Source: Pseudonocardia alaniniphila (GTDB taxonomy: Bacteria > Actinomycetota > Actinomycetes > Mycobacteriales > Pseudonocardiaceae). From it: a stretch of 64,000 bases of DNA. Positions 7,894 to 15,258 of the stretch are shown one piece after another. Both the position numbers and the translations under genes were made by a program. The notes below the pieces were generated by a model. That model had not been told where the DNA came from. It did not search any database and saw nothing but the letters and a program-made list of their open reading frames with translations. The stretch is from the NCBI RefSeq assembly GCF_022524485.1, contig NZ_JAKXMK010000002.1:62001-126000 (forward strand), given 5' to 3'. The first letter of the stretch is position 1. Every line of letters starts with the position of its first letter.

Positions 7894-8919
7894 GTGAGTG
7901 GGCTCGGTGGCTTGAACCCGTCGCCGGGCGGGATGGTGCTGGGCCTTGTGCAGGCCCCCGTGCCGATCGTCGCGGAGCCGCCGGACGTCGCCGCGGCGGT
8001 GGACCGGATCGCCGGCACCGTCATCGGCACGTGCCGCGCGCTTCCCGTCCCCGATCTGCTGGTCTTCCCCGAGTACAGCCTGCACGGGCTGGACCCTGCG
8101 ACCTGGCTCGATGACCGCCTGCTGTGCGACGTCGAGGGACCGGAGGTTGCGAAGCTGCGCGGGGCATGCGCGGAGGCGAGGATCTGGGGCTGCTTCTCGA
8201 TCATGGAGCGCAACCCGGGCCGCGCCCCGTTCAACACCGGCATCATCGTGGACGACACCGGCGAGCTGCGGCTGCACTACCGCAAGCTGCACCCGTGGGT
8301 ACCGGCCGAGCCCTGGCATCCCGGCGACCTCGGGATCCCGGTGTGCGACGGACCCGCAGGCTCCCGGCTCGGCCTGATCATCTGCCACGACGGGATGCTG
8401 CCGGAGGTCGCGCGCGAGGCTGCCTACCGTGGTGCGAACGTCATTCTGCGTACCGCCGGCTACACCTACCCGATCCAGCAGGCCTGGCGATTCACCAACC
8501 AGGCCAATGCCTTCTGCAACCTCGCCTACACGGCGTCGGTCTGCCTCGCGGGCCCGGACGGGGCGGGGATCCACTCGCAGGGCGAGGCCATGGTCTGCGA
8601 CGTCGACGGCACAGTGCTCGAGCGAGGCGACGGAACTCCCGGACGGATCGTCACGGCCGAGGTGGTGCCGTCCCGCGCGGACGAGGTCCGGCGTGGCTGG
8701 GGCGTGGAGAACAACATCTACCAGCTGGGTCACCGGGGCTACAGCGCCGTCGAAGGAGGCGCCACCGACTGCCCGTACACCTACATGCGGGATCTCGCGG
8801 CCGGGAGCTACCGTCTGCCATGGGAGGACGAGGTGCGCCACACCGACGGCACCGGTGCCGGCCTCGGGACCCCCGCCGACGTGCGCGCCGCCGCCCGACC
8901 GGCGGGCGGCGACGGCTGA
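7894..8919 (+). CDS. amiF: formamidase (nitrilase superfamily)
   Basis: A 341-residue carbon-nitrogen hydrolase. The Glu-Lys-Cys triad is Glu60 (FPEYS), Lys131 (YRKLHPWVPAEPW) and Cys164 (ICHDGMLPE). These contexts, RTAGYTYPI and the C-terminal GWGVENNIYQLGHRG and LPWEDEV, match formamidase (formamide to formate and ammonia) rather than the longer-chain aliphatic amidase AmiE. Residue numbering is almost the same as in characterised AmiF enzymes. I prefer the GTG at 7894, with GGGGAG about nine bases ahead, because it gives the typical MSGLGGLN N-terminus; an in-frame GTG exists at 7864. It is the last gene of the amidase-permease-formamidase set and would release ammonia from formamide produced upstream. 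Confidence 0.88.
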   Translation: MSGLGGLNPSPGGMVLGLVQAPVPIVAEPPDVAAAVDRIAGTVIGTCRALPVPDLLVFPEYSLHGLDPATWLDDRLLCDVEGPEVAKLRGACAEARIWGCFSIMERNPGRAPFNTGIIVDDTGELRLHYRKLHPWVPAEPWHPGDLGIPVCDGPAGSRLGLIICHDGMLPEVAREAAYRGANVILRTAGYTYPIQQAWRFTNQANAFCNLAYTASVCLAGPDGAGIHSQGEAMVCDVDGTVLERGDGTPGRIVTAEVVPSRADEVRRGWGVENNIYQLGHRGYSAVEGGATDCPYTYMRDLAAGSYRLPWEDEVRHTDGTGAGLGTPADVRAAARPAGGDG

Positions 8920-8928
8920 GGCGCTCGC

Positions 8929-9756
8929 CTAGCCGAGCTTCGCGATGAGCTGGGCGATCTGGTCCAGGTGCCCGAGGGTCTCCCCCTCGGGTGCCGTCGG
9001 CAGTTGCAGCGTGACACGTTCGACGCCCAGCTCCTCGTAGCCCGCGAGCTTCTCCGGCTCGTGGGGTCCGATGTGCGTGGCCGAGACCACGACGTCGGCG
9101 CCGGCGAGGTCGCGGAGCTTCGCGAGCTGTGGTGCGAGAGCCTCCGGCGAGGGCGAGTTGGGGAGCCACCGGGCGCCGAACCGGGCGATGCGACGGAAGT
9201 TGGCCTCACCGCCGCCGACGTAGATCGGCGGATGGGGCTTCTGGACGGGCTTGGGCCAGGAGAAGATCGGGTCGAAGTTCACGAACTCGCCGTGGAACTC
9301 GGCCTGCTCCTCGGTCCAGATGCGCTGCATGGCCTCGATGTTCTCGTCCATGCGCCGGCCACGGGTGGTGGGGTCGGTGCCGTGGTTCTCCATCTCCTCG
9401 CGGTTCCAGCCCACGCCGACACCGAAGGCGAAGCGGCCGCCGGAGACCAGGTCGAGGGAGGCGACCTCCTTCGCCGTGCTGATCGGGTCGCGCTGGGTCA
9501 GCAGGGCGATCCCCGTGCCCAGGACGAGCCGCGAGGTGGCCGCCGCGGCCGCCGTCAACGCGACGAAGGGGTCCAGGGCCCGGTAGTAGACCCTCGGCAG
9601 CTCACCTCCGGACGGGTACGGGCTGCGCCGCGAGGCGGGGATGTGGCTGTGCTCGGCCACGAACAGCGCGTCGAGACCGCGCTCTTCGACCGCTCGGCCC
9701 AGAGCGCCCGGCGCGATGCCTTCGTCCGTGACGAAGCAGCCGATCCCGAACTTCAT
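8929..9756 (-). CDS. LLM-class F420-dependent oxidoreductase
   Basis: A 275-residue luciferase-like TIM-barrel flavin/F420 enzyme. It has the subfamily pattern FVAEHSHIP, LVLGTGIALLTQRDPI, LVSGGRFAFGVGVGWNREEM and PIYVGGGE. Actinobacterial members are generally coenzyme F420-dependent reductases or dehydrogenases with unassigned substrates. The ATG at 9756 has GGAAGG eight bases upstream. It converges tail to tail (9 bp) with the formamidase gene and is not in its operon. The TGATCA repeat array begins about 200 bp upstream of its start. Confidence 0.87.
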   Translation of the reverse strand: MKFGIGCFVTDEGIAPGALGRAVEERGLDALFVAEHSHIPASRRSPYPSGGELPRVYYRALDPFVALTAAAAATSRLVLGTGIALLTQRDPISTAKEVASLDLVSGGRFAFGVGVGWNREEMENHGTDPTTRGRRMDENIEAMQRIWTEEQAEFHGEFVNFDPIFSWPKPVQKPHPPIYVGGGEANFRRIARFGARWLPNSPSPEALAPQLAKLRDLAGADVVVSATHIGPHEPEKLAGYEELGVERVTLQLPTAPEGETLGHLDQIAQLIAKLG

Positions 9757-9963
9757 GGTGATCCTTCCGGTCGAGGCGTCGGCGGGTTCGTCGCCCGCCG
9801 ACGGATACGTCCACCTCTACACCCGTCGGCCCGTCCGGTGCGGGCGGCGTGATCAACGTTGCGCACAATGCCGGTGATCTGCATGAACAGGATTTTTTGG
9901 GTGAGGTGGGCGGGATCGGGCTCAGGTAGTGGGCCGTGCATCCCTCCCACCGCTCGGTCCTAC

Positions 9964-10866
9964 GATGATCACCGTTTGGGGCCGCGCAGCCGCGTATTGC
10001 GCCTTTTTCGACCCCGGTTTGCTGATCATGGTCGGAGCGCTCCGCGGACCCCGAGGATGATCAGCGTTTGGGGCCGCACAGCGGTGTCCAGCACGGTTGC
10101 CGCTCCCGATCTGCCGATCATGCACGGCTCGTCGCCAGCGGCCATCGTCGGTGGGGGCCACACCGGCCGCATGCCGCCCGGATGGGCGCGGGCCGCCGCC
10201 CGGATGAGACAGGGGCCAGCCGGCTCGCCTGTCCAGTGATGATCGTCATTTGGGGCCTCGTGACCGTGTGTTGCCCGGTTTTCGACCCCGGTTTGCTGAT
10301 CATGGTCGGGATGGTGGGCCAGCCGCCCGGTACGGCGGGGCCGGCCTCCCCGATGATCAACGTTGGGGGCCGCGCGGCCGCGTCCAGCGGTTGCCGGTCC
10401 CAAACTGCTGATCATGCACGGCAAGGGAGTTGTGGCCCGGCGCGGCGCTCGTGCAGTGCTGTTCGGGGCCGCGCTGGTGTGTCGCCGGGTTGGTCTGTGT
10501 GGACCTGCAGTCATGGTCGGGTGCGGTTGTCCCGGCTGCTTGGCGGGGCTCCGCCGGCTCTGCGGCATGATCGTCGTTCGGGGACGCGCAGCTGTGTATC
10601 GCCCGGTTTTCGACCCCGATTTGCTGATCATGGTCGGGGTGCCGGGTCAGCCGCCCGGTACCGCGGGGCCGGCCTCCCCGATGATCAATGTTTGGGGACG
10701 CGCAGCTGTGTGTTGCCCGGTTTTCGACCCCGATTTGCTGATCATGGTCGGGGTGGTGGGCCAGCCGCCCGGTACGGCGGGGCCGGCCCGCCCGGTGATC
10801 AACGTTTGGGGGCGCGCGGCCGCGTCCGGCACGGTCGGTGCTCCCAACCTGACGATCATGCGTGGC
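9964..10866. repeat. array of seven ~70-bp TGATCA-bounded repeats, two subtypes
   Basis: Seven units lie at about 9964-10035 (A), 10056-10127 (B), 10238-10309 (A), 10352-10421 (B), 10566-10637 (A), 10680-10752 (A) and 10795-10866 (B). Most begin GATGATCA, then CGTTTGGGGCCGCGC, and end TGATCATG, so each is flanked by inverted ATGATCA/TGATCAT ends. In three units the left end is slightly changed (GATGATCG, CATGATCG, GGTGATCA). Subtype A ends with a TTTTCGACCCCGRTTTG segment and subtype B with a GCTCCC/GGTCCC segment followed by GATCATGC. Spacers are also related: AGCCGCCCGGTACGGCGGGG occurs between A and its right neighbour three times, and GGGAGTTGTGGCCCGG follows two of the B copies. No transposase or credible gene is present; apparent frames are repeats of the same out-of-context peptide. 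The 9757-10916 gap is therefore mostly this array. Confidence 0.85.
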
Positions 10867-10916
10867 GAGGGAGTTGTGGCCCGGTGCGGCGCATCCGCCG
10901 CCCTCGATCGCGTCGG

Positions 10917-11396
10917 TCACGGGGCCGGATCACCGTCCTGGGATCGGCACGACCAGCAGATGCCGAGGACCTCGATGGCCGGGTCCACGTCGGTGAACTC
11001 GTGCCGTGCCGCGAGCCGCGCCACCCACGCCTCAACGGGGTCGGAGTCGACGGGGACGCTGTAGCCGCAGTCGCGGCAGCGCAGGTAGTGGCGATGATCG
11101 GAGTCGGGGCCGTATCGGAAGAGCACCGTCCCGTCCGCAGCGCGTGTCCGGTTGATGTCGCCGAGGTCGGCATAGATCCGGAGGGCGCGGTACACCGTGG
11201 TCAGCGCCACCTGGTGGCCGGAGGCGACGAGCCGGTCGTGCAGGGCCTGGGCCGTCAGGAAGGCAGGGCTCTCGGCGAGGGCGGCGAGGATGGCGCGCCG
11301 TTGTGCCGTGGCGACCGGCGCGGTCGCAACCCGTCGGTGCCGAGTGCCGGAGAGCCGCTCGGCCCGCGACGGGCCGTCTCGCGCGATGTCTGTCAT
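10917..11396 (-). CDS. zur: Fur-family zinc uptake regulator (Zur type)
   Basis: A 159-residue Fur-superfamily repressor. The winged helix contains TTVYRALRIYADLGDINR. The dimerisation domain has HRHYLRCRDCG and ends GICWSCRSQ, giving the two CxxC pairs of the structural zinc site. Zur-type proteins bind Zn(II) and repress zinc uptake genes. Start and context support this: its ATG (11396) overlaps the stop of the second permease gene (ATGA), making it the last cistron of the zinc transporter operon. It would be translated in proportion to the transporter and repress the operon through the box at 15045-15059. Other Fur-family metals cannot be fully excluded. Confidence 0.88.
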   Translation of the reverse strand: MTDIARDGPSRAERLSGTRHRRVATAPVATAQRRAILAALAESPAFLTAQALHDRLVASGHQVALTTVYRALRIYADLGDINRTRAADGTVLFRYGPDSDHRHYLRCRDCGYSVPVDSDPVEAWVARLAARHEFTDVDPAIEVLGICWSCRSQDGDPAP

Positions 11397-12268
11397 CGGC
11401 GTGAGGCGGTGGCCCGGCCGACCGCTCGACCGGGATCGGGCTTTCGCGGGGCCGTGCGGCACTGGCCGAGCGCCACGGCGAGGAGGTACTCGGCGGCCGC
11501 GACCGCCATGATCGTGAAGCTCGGCGGGAACGTGGGCACGGCGTAGGCCAGCGTGATCCCGGCCCATACCGCCGCCACGGCCAGCAGCGCCGAGAGCGCG
11601 ATGCCCGGCCACGGCCGATCGGTGAGCCGGACGGCCGCTGCCGCCGGCGCGGCCAGCAGGCCGAGCCCGAGGAGTGCGCCCACGATCTGGCTGGTCTCGG
11701 CGGTGGTTGCCCCGACGAGGGCCAGGAAGAGCGGGCCGAGCAGGCGCACCGGCACTCCACCGGCCGCGGCGACGGCGGGGTCGATGCTGGTGAACAGCAA
11801 CGGCCGGGCGATCACGAGGACCGCGACGATCAACCCGGCGGCCAGCAACGCGGCGGTGACGGCAGCGGTCGGGTTGATCCCGAAGATCGATCCGAACAGG
11901 ACGGCGACGTTGGCGTTGCCGTGAGCGGTGGCGGCACGTTTCGTGAACAGGGTGAGGAAGAGCACGCCGAGACCCAGGACCCATGCCAGACCCGTGCCGA
12001 TCACCACGTCGTCGGCGCTCGCCCGCCCACCCAGCAGCCCGAGGGCGACGCCGGCGCCGGCGGTCGCCACGAACAGTCCGAGACGCAGGTCGACCCCGGA
12101 GGCCAGCGCGGCGAGCGCACCGGTGTAGGCGACGTGCGAGAGCGCGTCACCGGCGAACACCTGCCCACGCAGGACGACGAACCAGCCGATGATCCCGGAG
12201 AGGGCGGCGACTGAGGTGCCTGCGACCAGGGCGGTCCGGATGAACGGGTGTGACAGCATGGCGATCAC
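11393..12268 (-). CDS. metal ABC transporter permease, ZnuB type (second)
   Basis: A 291-residue ABC-3 family permease with about eight membrane helices (LVAGTSVAALSGIIGWFVVL to the C-terminal hydrophobic block). The conserved VLRGQVFAGDALSHVAYTGALAA and LLFTSIDPAVAAAGGVPVRLLG segments are typical of zinc/manganese permeases of the ZnuB/TroC kind. It overlaps the preceding permease cistron: GTGA at 12268-12265 supplies stop and start, with an alternative ATG at 12259. Two non-identical permease genes in one operon suggest a heterodimeric channel, as in other TroCD-like systems. Its own stop overlaps the zur start. Confidence 0.87.
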   Translation of the reverse strand: MIAMLSHPFIRTALVAGTSVAALSGIIGWFVVLRGQVFAGDALSHVAYTGALAALASGVDLRLGLFVATAGAGVALGLLGGRASADDVVIGTGLAWVLGLGVLFLTLFTKRAATAHGNANVAVLFGSIFGINPTAAVTAALLAAGLIVAVLVIARPLLFTSIDPAVAAAGGVPVRLLGPLFLALVGATTAETSQIVGALLGLGLLAAPAAAAVRLTDRPWPGIALSALLAVAAVWAGITLAYAVPTFPPSFTIMAVAAAEYLLAVALGQCRTAPRKPDPGRAVGRATASRR

Positions 12269-13173
12269 GGCGCGACGCCGGGAAGGGTGCGGCACCGCTC
12301 CGGCAGCCCGTGGTGGCCGCGGTGCTCCAGCCCGGCGCGGCAGGCGGTCGCGACCACGTACACCCCGAACGCCAGGGTCGTCACCCAGAACCCGATGGGG
12401 TACGGCGAGAAGAACGCGATCGTCTCGCCGCACCAGGTCACCAGGAGCGCGAGGACGATCGAGAGAGCGGCGCCGGCCGCCGGACGGGCGGTCAGCCGGG
12501 TCGCCGCCGCGGCGGGAGCCACCAGCAACGCGAAGACGAGCAGGCTGCCCGTGACCTGGCTGGCGCCGGCCGTGGCGATGCCCAGCAGCACGAGGAACGC
12601 GACTCCCGCCGCGCGGACCGGGACGCCGTGGACGCGGGCGACGTCGGGGTCGATGGTGGCGAAGAGGAGGGGACGGCCGAGCGCCACGAGCACGACCAGA
12701 CACACGACACCCGCGACGAGCAGGAGGAGAACCTGTGAGTCGGAGACCGCGGTGATGGTGCCGAACAGCAGGTTGTTCAGGCCGGAGAGGTAACCCCCGT
12801 AGAGGCCGACGAACAGGAACCCACATGCCGACGCGAAGGCCTGCACCGTTCCGACGGCGGCGGACTCGTCGCCGTATCCGCCGAGGCCAGAGCCTGGTCG
12901 GCTGGTGCTCGGAAGCAGGGCGATGACCAGCGCGCCGGCGACGCAGAACCCGAAGTAGCCGATCGCCGCGCCGGCTCCCAGCCAGACGGCACCTGCCGCA
13001 CCGGGAAACCCGAGAGTGGCCAGGGTGTGCCCGGCGAAGCTCTGGCGGCGCAGCACCATGAAGTAGCCGACGGCGCCTGCGACCACCGCGACGATCGTGC
13101 CGGCACGCAGCGCGTTGAGCATGAAATGGAAGCCGAGCATCTGCTGGACGTCGGCGACGAGGTTCAAGCTCAC
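12265..13173 (-). CDS. metal ABC transporter permease, ZnuB type (first)
   Basis: A 302-residue ABC-3 family integral membrane protein. FHFMLNALRAGTIVAVVAGAVGYFMVL (split) forms the first helix region, followed by RRQSFAGHTLATLGFPGAAGA, the family's first-loop signature, and LLFATIDPDVARVHGVPVR. The GTG at 13173 overlaps the stop of the ATPase gene (GTGA), so translation is coupled. The last 30 residues after the final helix form a hydrophilic cytoplasmic tail. It is probably paired with the next permease to form the transmembrane path for Zn(II) delivered by the binding lipoprotein. Confidence 0.87.
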   Translation of the reverse strand: MSLNLVADVQQMLGFHFMLNALRAGTIVAVVAGAVGYFMVLRRQSFAGHTLATLGFPGAAGAVWLGAGAAIGYFGFCVAGALVIALLPSTSRPGSGLGGYGDESAAVGTVQAFASACGFLFVGLYGGYLSGLNNLLFGTITAVSDSQVLLLLVAGVVCLVVLVALGRPLLFATIDPDVARVHGVPVRAAGVAFLVLLGIATAGASQVTGSLLVFALLVAPAAAATRLTARPAAGAALSIVLALLVTWCGETIAFFSPYPIGFWVTTLAFGVYVVATACRAGLEHRGHHGLPERCRTLPGVAP

Positions 13174-14042
13174 GGCTCGCCCTCGTGGTGCCCGCGTACC
13201 GGCCGGCTGACGAGCAACTGCCCCTCCCGGTCGCGCAGGACGTCGATCCGCGTGCCGTACAGCATCGAGAGGGTGTCGGCGGTGATCACCCGCTCGGGTG
13301 GACCCGCCACCGCGCCACCACGGGCGAGATAGACGACCTGGTCGAGGTAGCGCAGCACGGGGTTGACGTCGTGGGTGACCATGAGCGCTGCCACTCCCTC
13401 GCGGCGGCAGACCGTGTGGATCAACGTGCTGACGGCTGCCTGATTCGTGACGTCGAGGGAGTCGAGCGGCTCGTCGAGCAGGAGCAGCTCGGGGCGCCGG
13501 ATCAGGGCCTGGGCGATGAGGAGCCGCTGCTGCTCGCCGCCCGAGCACTGCCCGATCGGCCGTCCCGCGTACGCGCCGGCACCGACGAGCTCGATCACCT
13601 CGTCCACGCGCTCCCGCGCCGCGCGGGCGCGTCGTCCGGACAGGAACCGGGGGAGTGGGATCCCCCAGCGGTTGCCGTCCCAGCCCAGGCGGACCACGTC
13701 TGAGCCCCTGATCCGGACGCCCGTGTCGAAGGCGCGGCGCTGGGGCAGGTAGCCGATCGCGGCACCTCGGCGCCCCGGCCGGGAACCCAGCACCGTGACC
13801 TCCCCCGAGCTGATCGGCGCCATGCCGAGAAGTGCCCTGATCAGCGTGGACTTGCCCGCCCCGTTCGGGCCGAGGACTCCCGCGAACTCACCCGCCCGCA
13901 CCTGCAGGTCCACGTCGGACCAGATCGTGCGTCCGCCGATGGAGGCGCACGCGCGGCGCAGCGACACCACGACCGGTGCCGCTTCCGGCCTCCCGGTGCG
14001 CGCCGCCGGTTCCCGGTCGATCTCGCTCGCCGGGCGGCTCAT
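13170..14042 (-). CDS. metal ABC transporter ATP-binding protein, ZnuC type
   Basis: A 290-residue nucleotide-binding subunit. Walker A is GPNGAGKST (about residues 59-67), the signature motif is CSGGEQQR (Cys in place of the usual Leu), Walker B is LLLLDEP, and the switch histidine is in VTHDVNP. Families with this architecture, a Q-loop YLPQRR and ABC-3 permease partners energise Zn/Mn uptake. The ATG at 14042 overlaps the stop of the binding-protein gene (ATGA). Both N- and C-terminal extensions are short and hydrophilic. Confidence 0.88.
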   Translation of the reverse strand: MSRPASEIDREPAARTGRPEAAPVVVSLRRACASIGGRTIWSDVDLQVRAGEFAGVLGPNGAGKSTLIRALLGMAPISSGEVTVLGSRPGRRGAAIGYLPQRRAFDTGVRIRGSDVVRLGWDGNRWGIPLPRFLSGRRARAARERVDEVIELVGAGAYAGRPIGQCSGGEQQRLLIAQALIRRPELLLLDEPLDSLDVTNQAAVSTLIHTVCRREGVAALMVTHDVNPVLRYLDQVVYLARGGAVAGPPERVITADTLSMLYGTRIDVLRDREGQLLVSRPVRGHHEGEP

Positions 14043-14962
14043 GCGGCCTTGGCCTGGCGGAGTGCGTTCTCCAGGGCCTGCAGCTGTGCCGACTGCCAGT
14101 CCTGGAAGCTCGCGTTCGCCGGGGTGAGCGTCTCGGTCACCTGGACGATCGGGATGCCTGCCCGCCTGGCTTCCTCGACCTGTGCGGCCACGTCGGGCGT
14201 GGAGTTCTGGGTGTTGTCGATGTAGACGTCGATCTGCTTCCCGGTGATCTGGTCGTCGATGAGGGACTTGTCCGCGGCCGACGGATCGACTCCTTCGCTG
14301 ATGTCGTCGAGGAACGCGGTGGGGGTGACCAGGTCGAGGCCGAGGGCCTGAGCGAGCGGGGTGAAGATGCTCTCGCTGGCGCCGACCCGGGTGCCGGAGT
14401 ACGTGGTCCTGATGTCGTTGACCAGCTGGTGGTACCGGGCCAGGCCGGTGTTCTCGAACATCTGCCGCTGCGCGTCGAAGTAGGCGCTGTCGGACTTGTC
14501 GAGCTGCTTCAGGTCCGCGGTGATGGCGTCCGCGACCTTCTCCACGTCGGACGGGGAGTACCAGCGGTGGGGGTTGCCGCCCGGCGGTATCCCGACGAGC
14601 TGTCCGACGTCGAGCACGACCCGGCCCGGGTCCGGATCGGCCTCCACGGACCGCTGTGCCCAGGCGTCGTAGCCGATGCCGTTCTCGACGAAGAGCTTCG
14701 AGCCGGCGATGACCCGTCCGTCGGCGGGGGTGGGCTCGTAGTCGTGCGGATCGGTGTTCGGGTTGGTGATCAGCGACGTCGCGCTCACATGGGTGCCGCC
14801 GAGCTGCGTGAGGATCGAGCCCCACGCGTCGATGCTCGCCGCCACCGGTATCACCGTCCCGTTTCCGGCGGGGGGTGTCGCCGTGGAGGAGGTGGCACAG
14901 CCGGCGACACCCGTGGCGAGCGTCGCCGCGACGAGGGGGACAACCAGGGACAGGCGAGACAT
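14039..14962 (-). CDS. zinc/manganese ABC transporter substrate-binding lipoprotein
   Basis: A 307-residue cluster A-I binding protein, the first cistron of the metal operon. The signal peptide ends in lipobox GVAGC (Cys22), so the mature protein is membrane-anchored outside the cell. Predicted metal ligands follow the PsaA/ZnuA order: His73 (DPHDYEP), His132 (NPHRWY), Glu198 (GASESIF) and an Asp near 249 (YIDN). The His-His-Glu-Asp set is the PsaA-like version, which can hold Zn or Mn. The Zur-type gene in the operon argues for zinc. The start has GGAGC upstream and the Zur-like box lies about 85 bp before it. Confidence 0.87.
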   Translation of the reverse strand: MSRLSLVVPLVAATLATGVAGCATSSTATPPAGNGTVIPVAASIDAWGSILTQLGGTHVSATSLITNPNTDPHDYEPTPADGRVIAGSKLFVENGIGYDAWAQRSVEADPDPGRVVLDVGQLVGIPPGGNPHRWYSPSDVEKVADAITADLKQLDKSDSAYFDAQRQMFENTGLARYHQLVNDIRTTYSGTRVGASESIFTPLAQALGLDLVTPTAFLDDISEGVDPSAADKSLIDDQITGKQIDVYIDNTQNSTPDVAAQVEEARRAGIPIVQVTETLTPANASFQDWQSAQLQALENALRQAKAA

Positions 14963-15044
14963 GCAAGCTCCAGTCGAGATCCGGACTCGGGATCTGCGCC
15001 CGGGCACCCGGCGGCCGGGCGCCGTCGACTCAGCGAACATGGAA

Positions 15045-15059
15045 TGAAAACCATTGTCA
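15045..15059. promoter_or_regulatory. candidate Zur box
   Basis: TGAAAACCATTGTCA, an imperfect inverted repeat, matches the actinobacterial Zur/Fur-type consensus TGAAAATGATTTTCA at 12 of 15 positions. It sits about 85 bp upstream of the zinc-binding lipoprotein start, in a locally AT-rich patch of the divergent gap 14963-15258. It would let Zur shut off its own operon when zinc is plentiful. No reporter or binding evidence is available here. Confidence 0.65.
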
Positions 15060-15258
15060 AATGAGAGCCTGGGCGACTTCGCACGGATCGGCACGTCATC
15101 GTGCGCGGAGACGGTGGTTCCGAGCCGCCGGCCGGTCGGAGCATGTGTGATGCGGGCTACACCGCATGTCCTCGGGTCGGCGGCGTACGCCCCGGCGCCG
15201 ACCCGAGGACGCCGGTCGCGCGTCGGCCTGTCGCCGCCGACTCAACGAGGAGTGAACG

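Noticed and set aside
4346..8258. Very long minus-strand reading frames (769 and 764 codons) over the amidase, permease and formamidase genes
   Set aside because: They lie opposite genes with clear family motifs, have low-complexity Arg/Gly/Asp/His composition and no ribosome sites. This is typical shadow coding in high-GC DNA.
9964..10866. CRISPR array
   Set aside because: Units are ~70 bp, of two kinds, and the intervening pieces are homologous to each other instead of unique. No cas genes are present.
9922..10920. Several overlapping frames reading MISKPGSK-type peptides
   Set aside because: They are translations of the repeat units; start sites coincide with ATGATCA ends and no ribosome site or domain is present.
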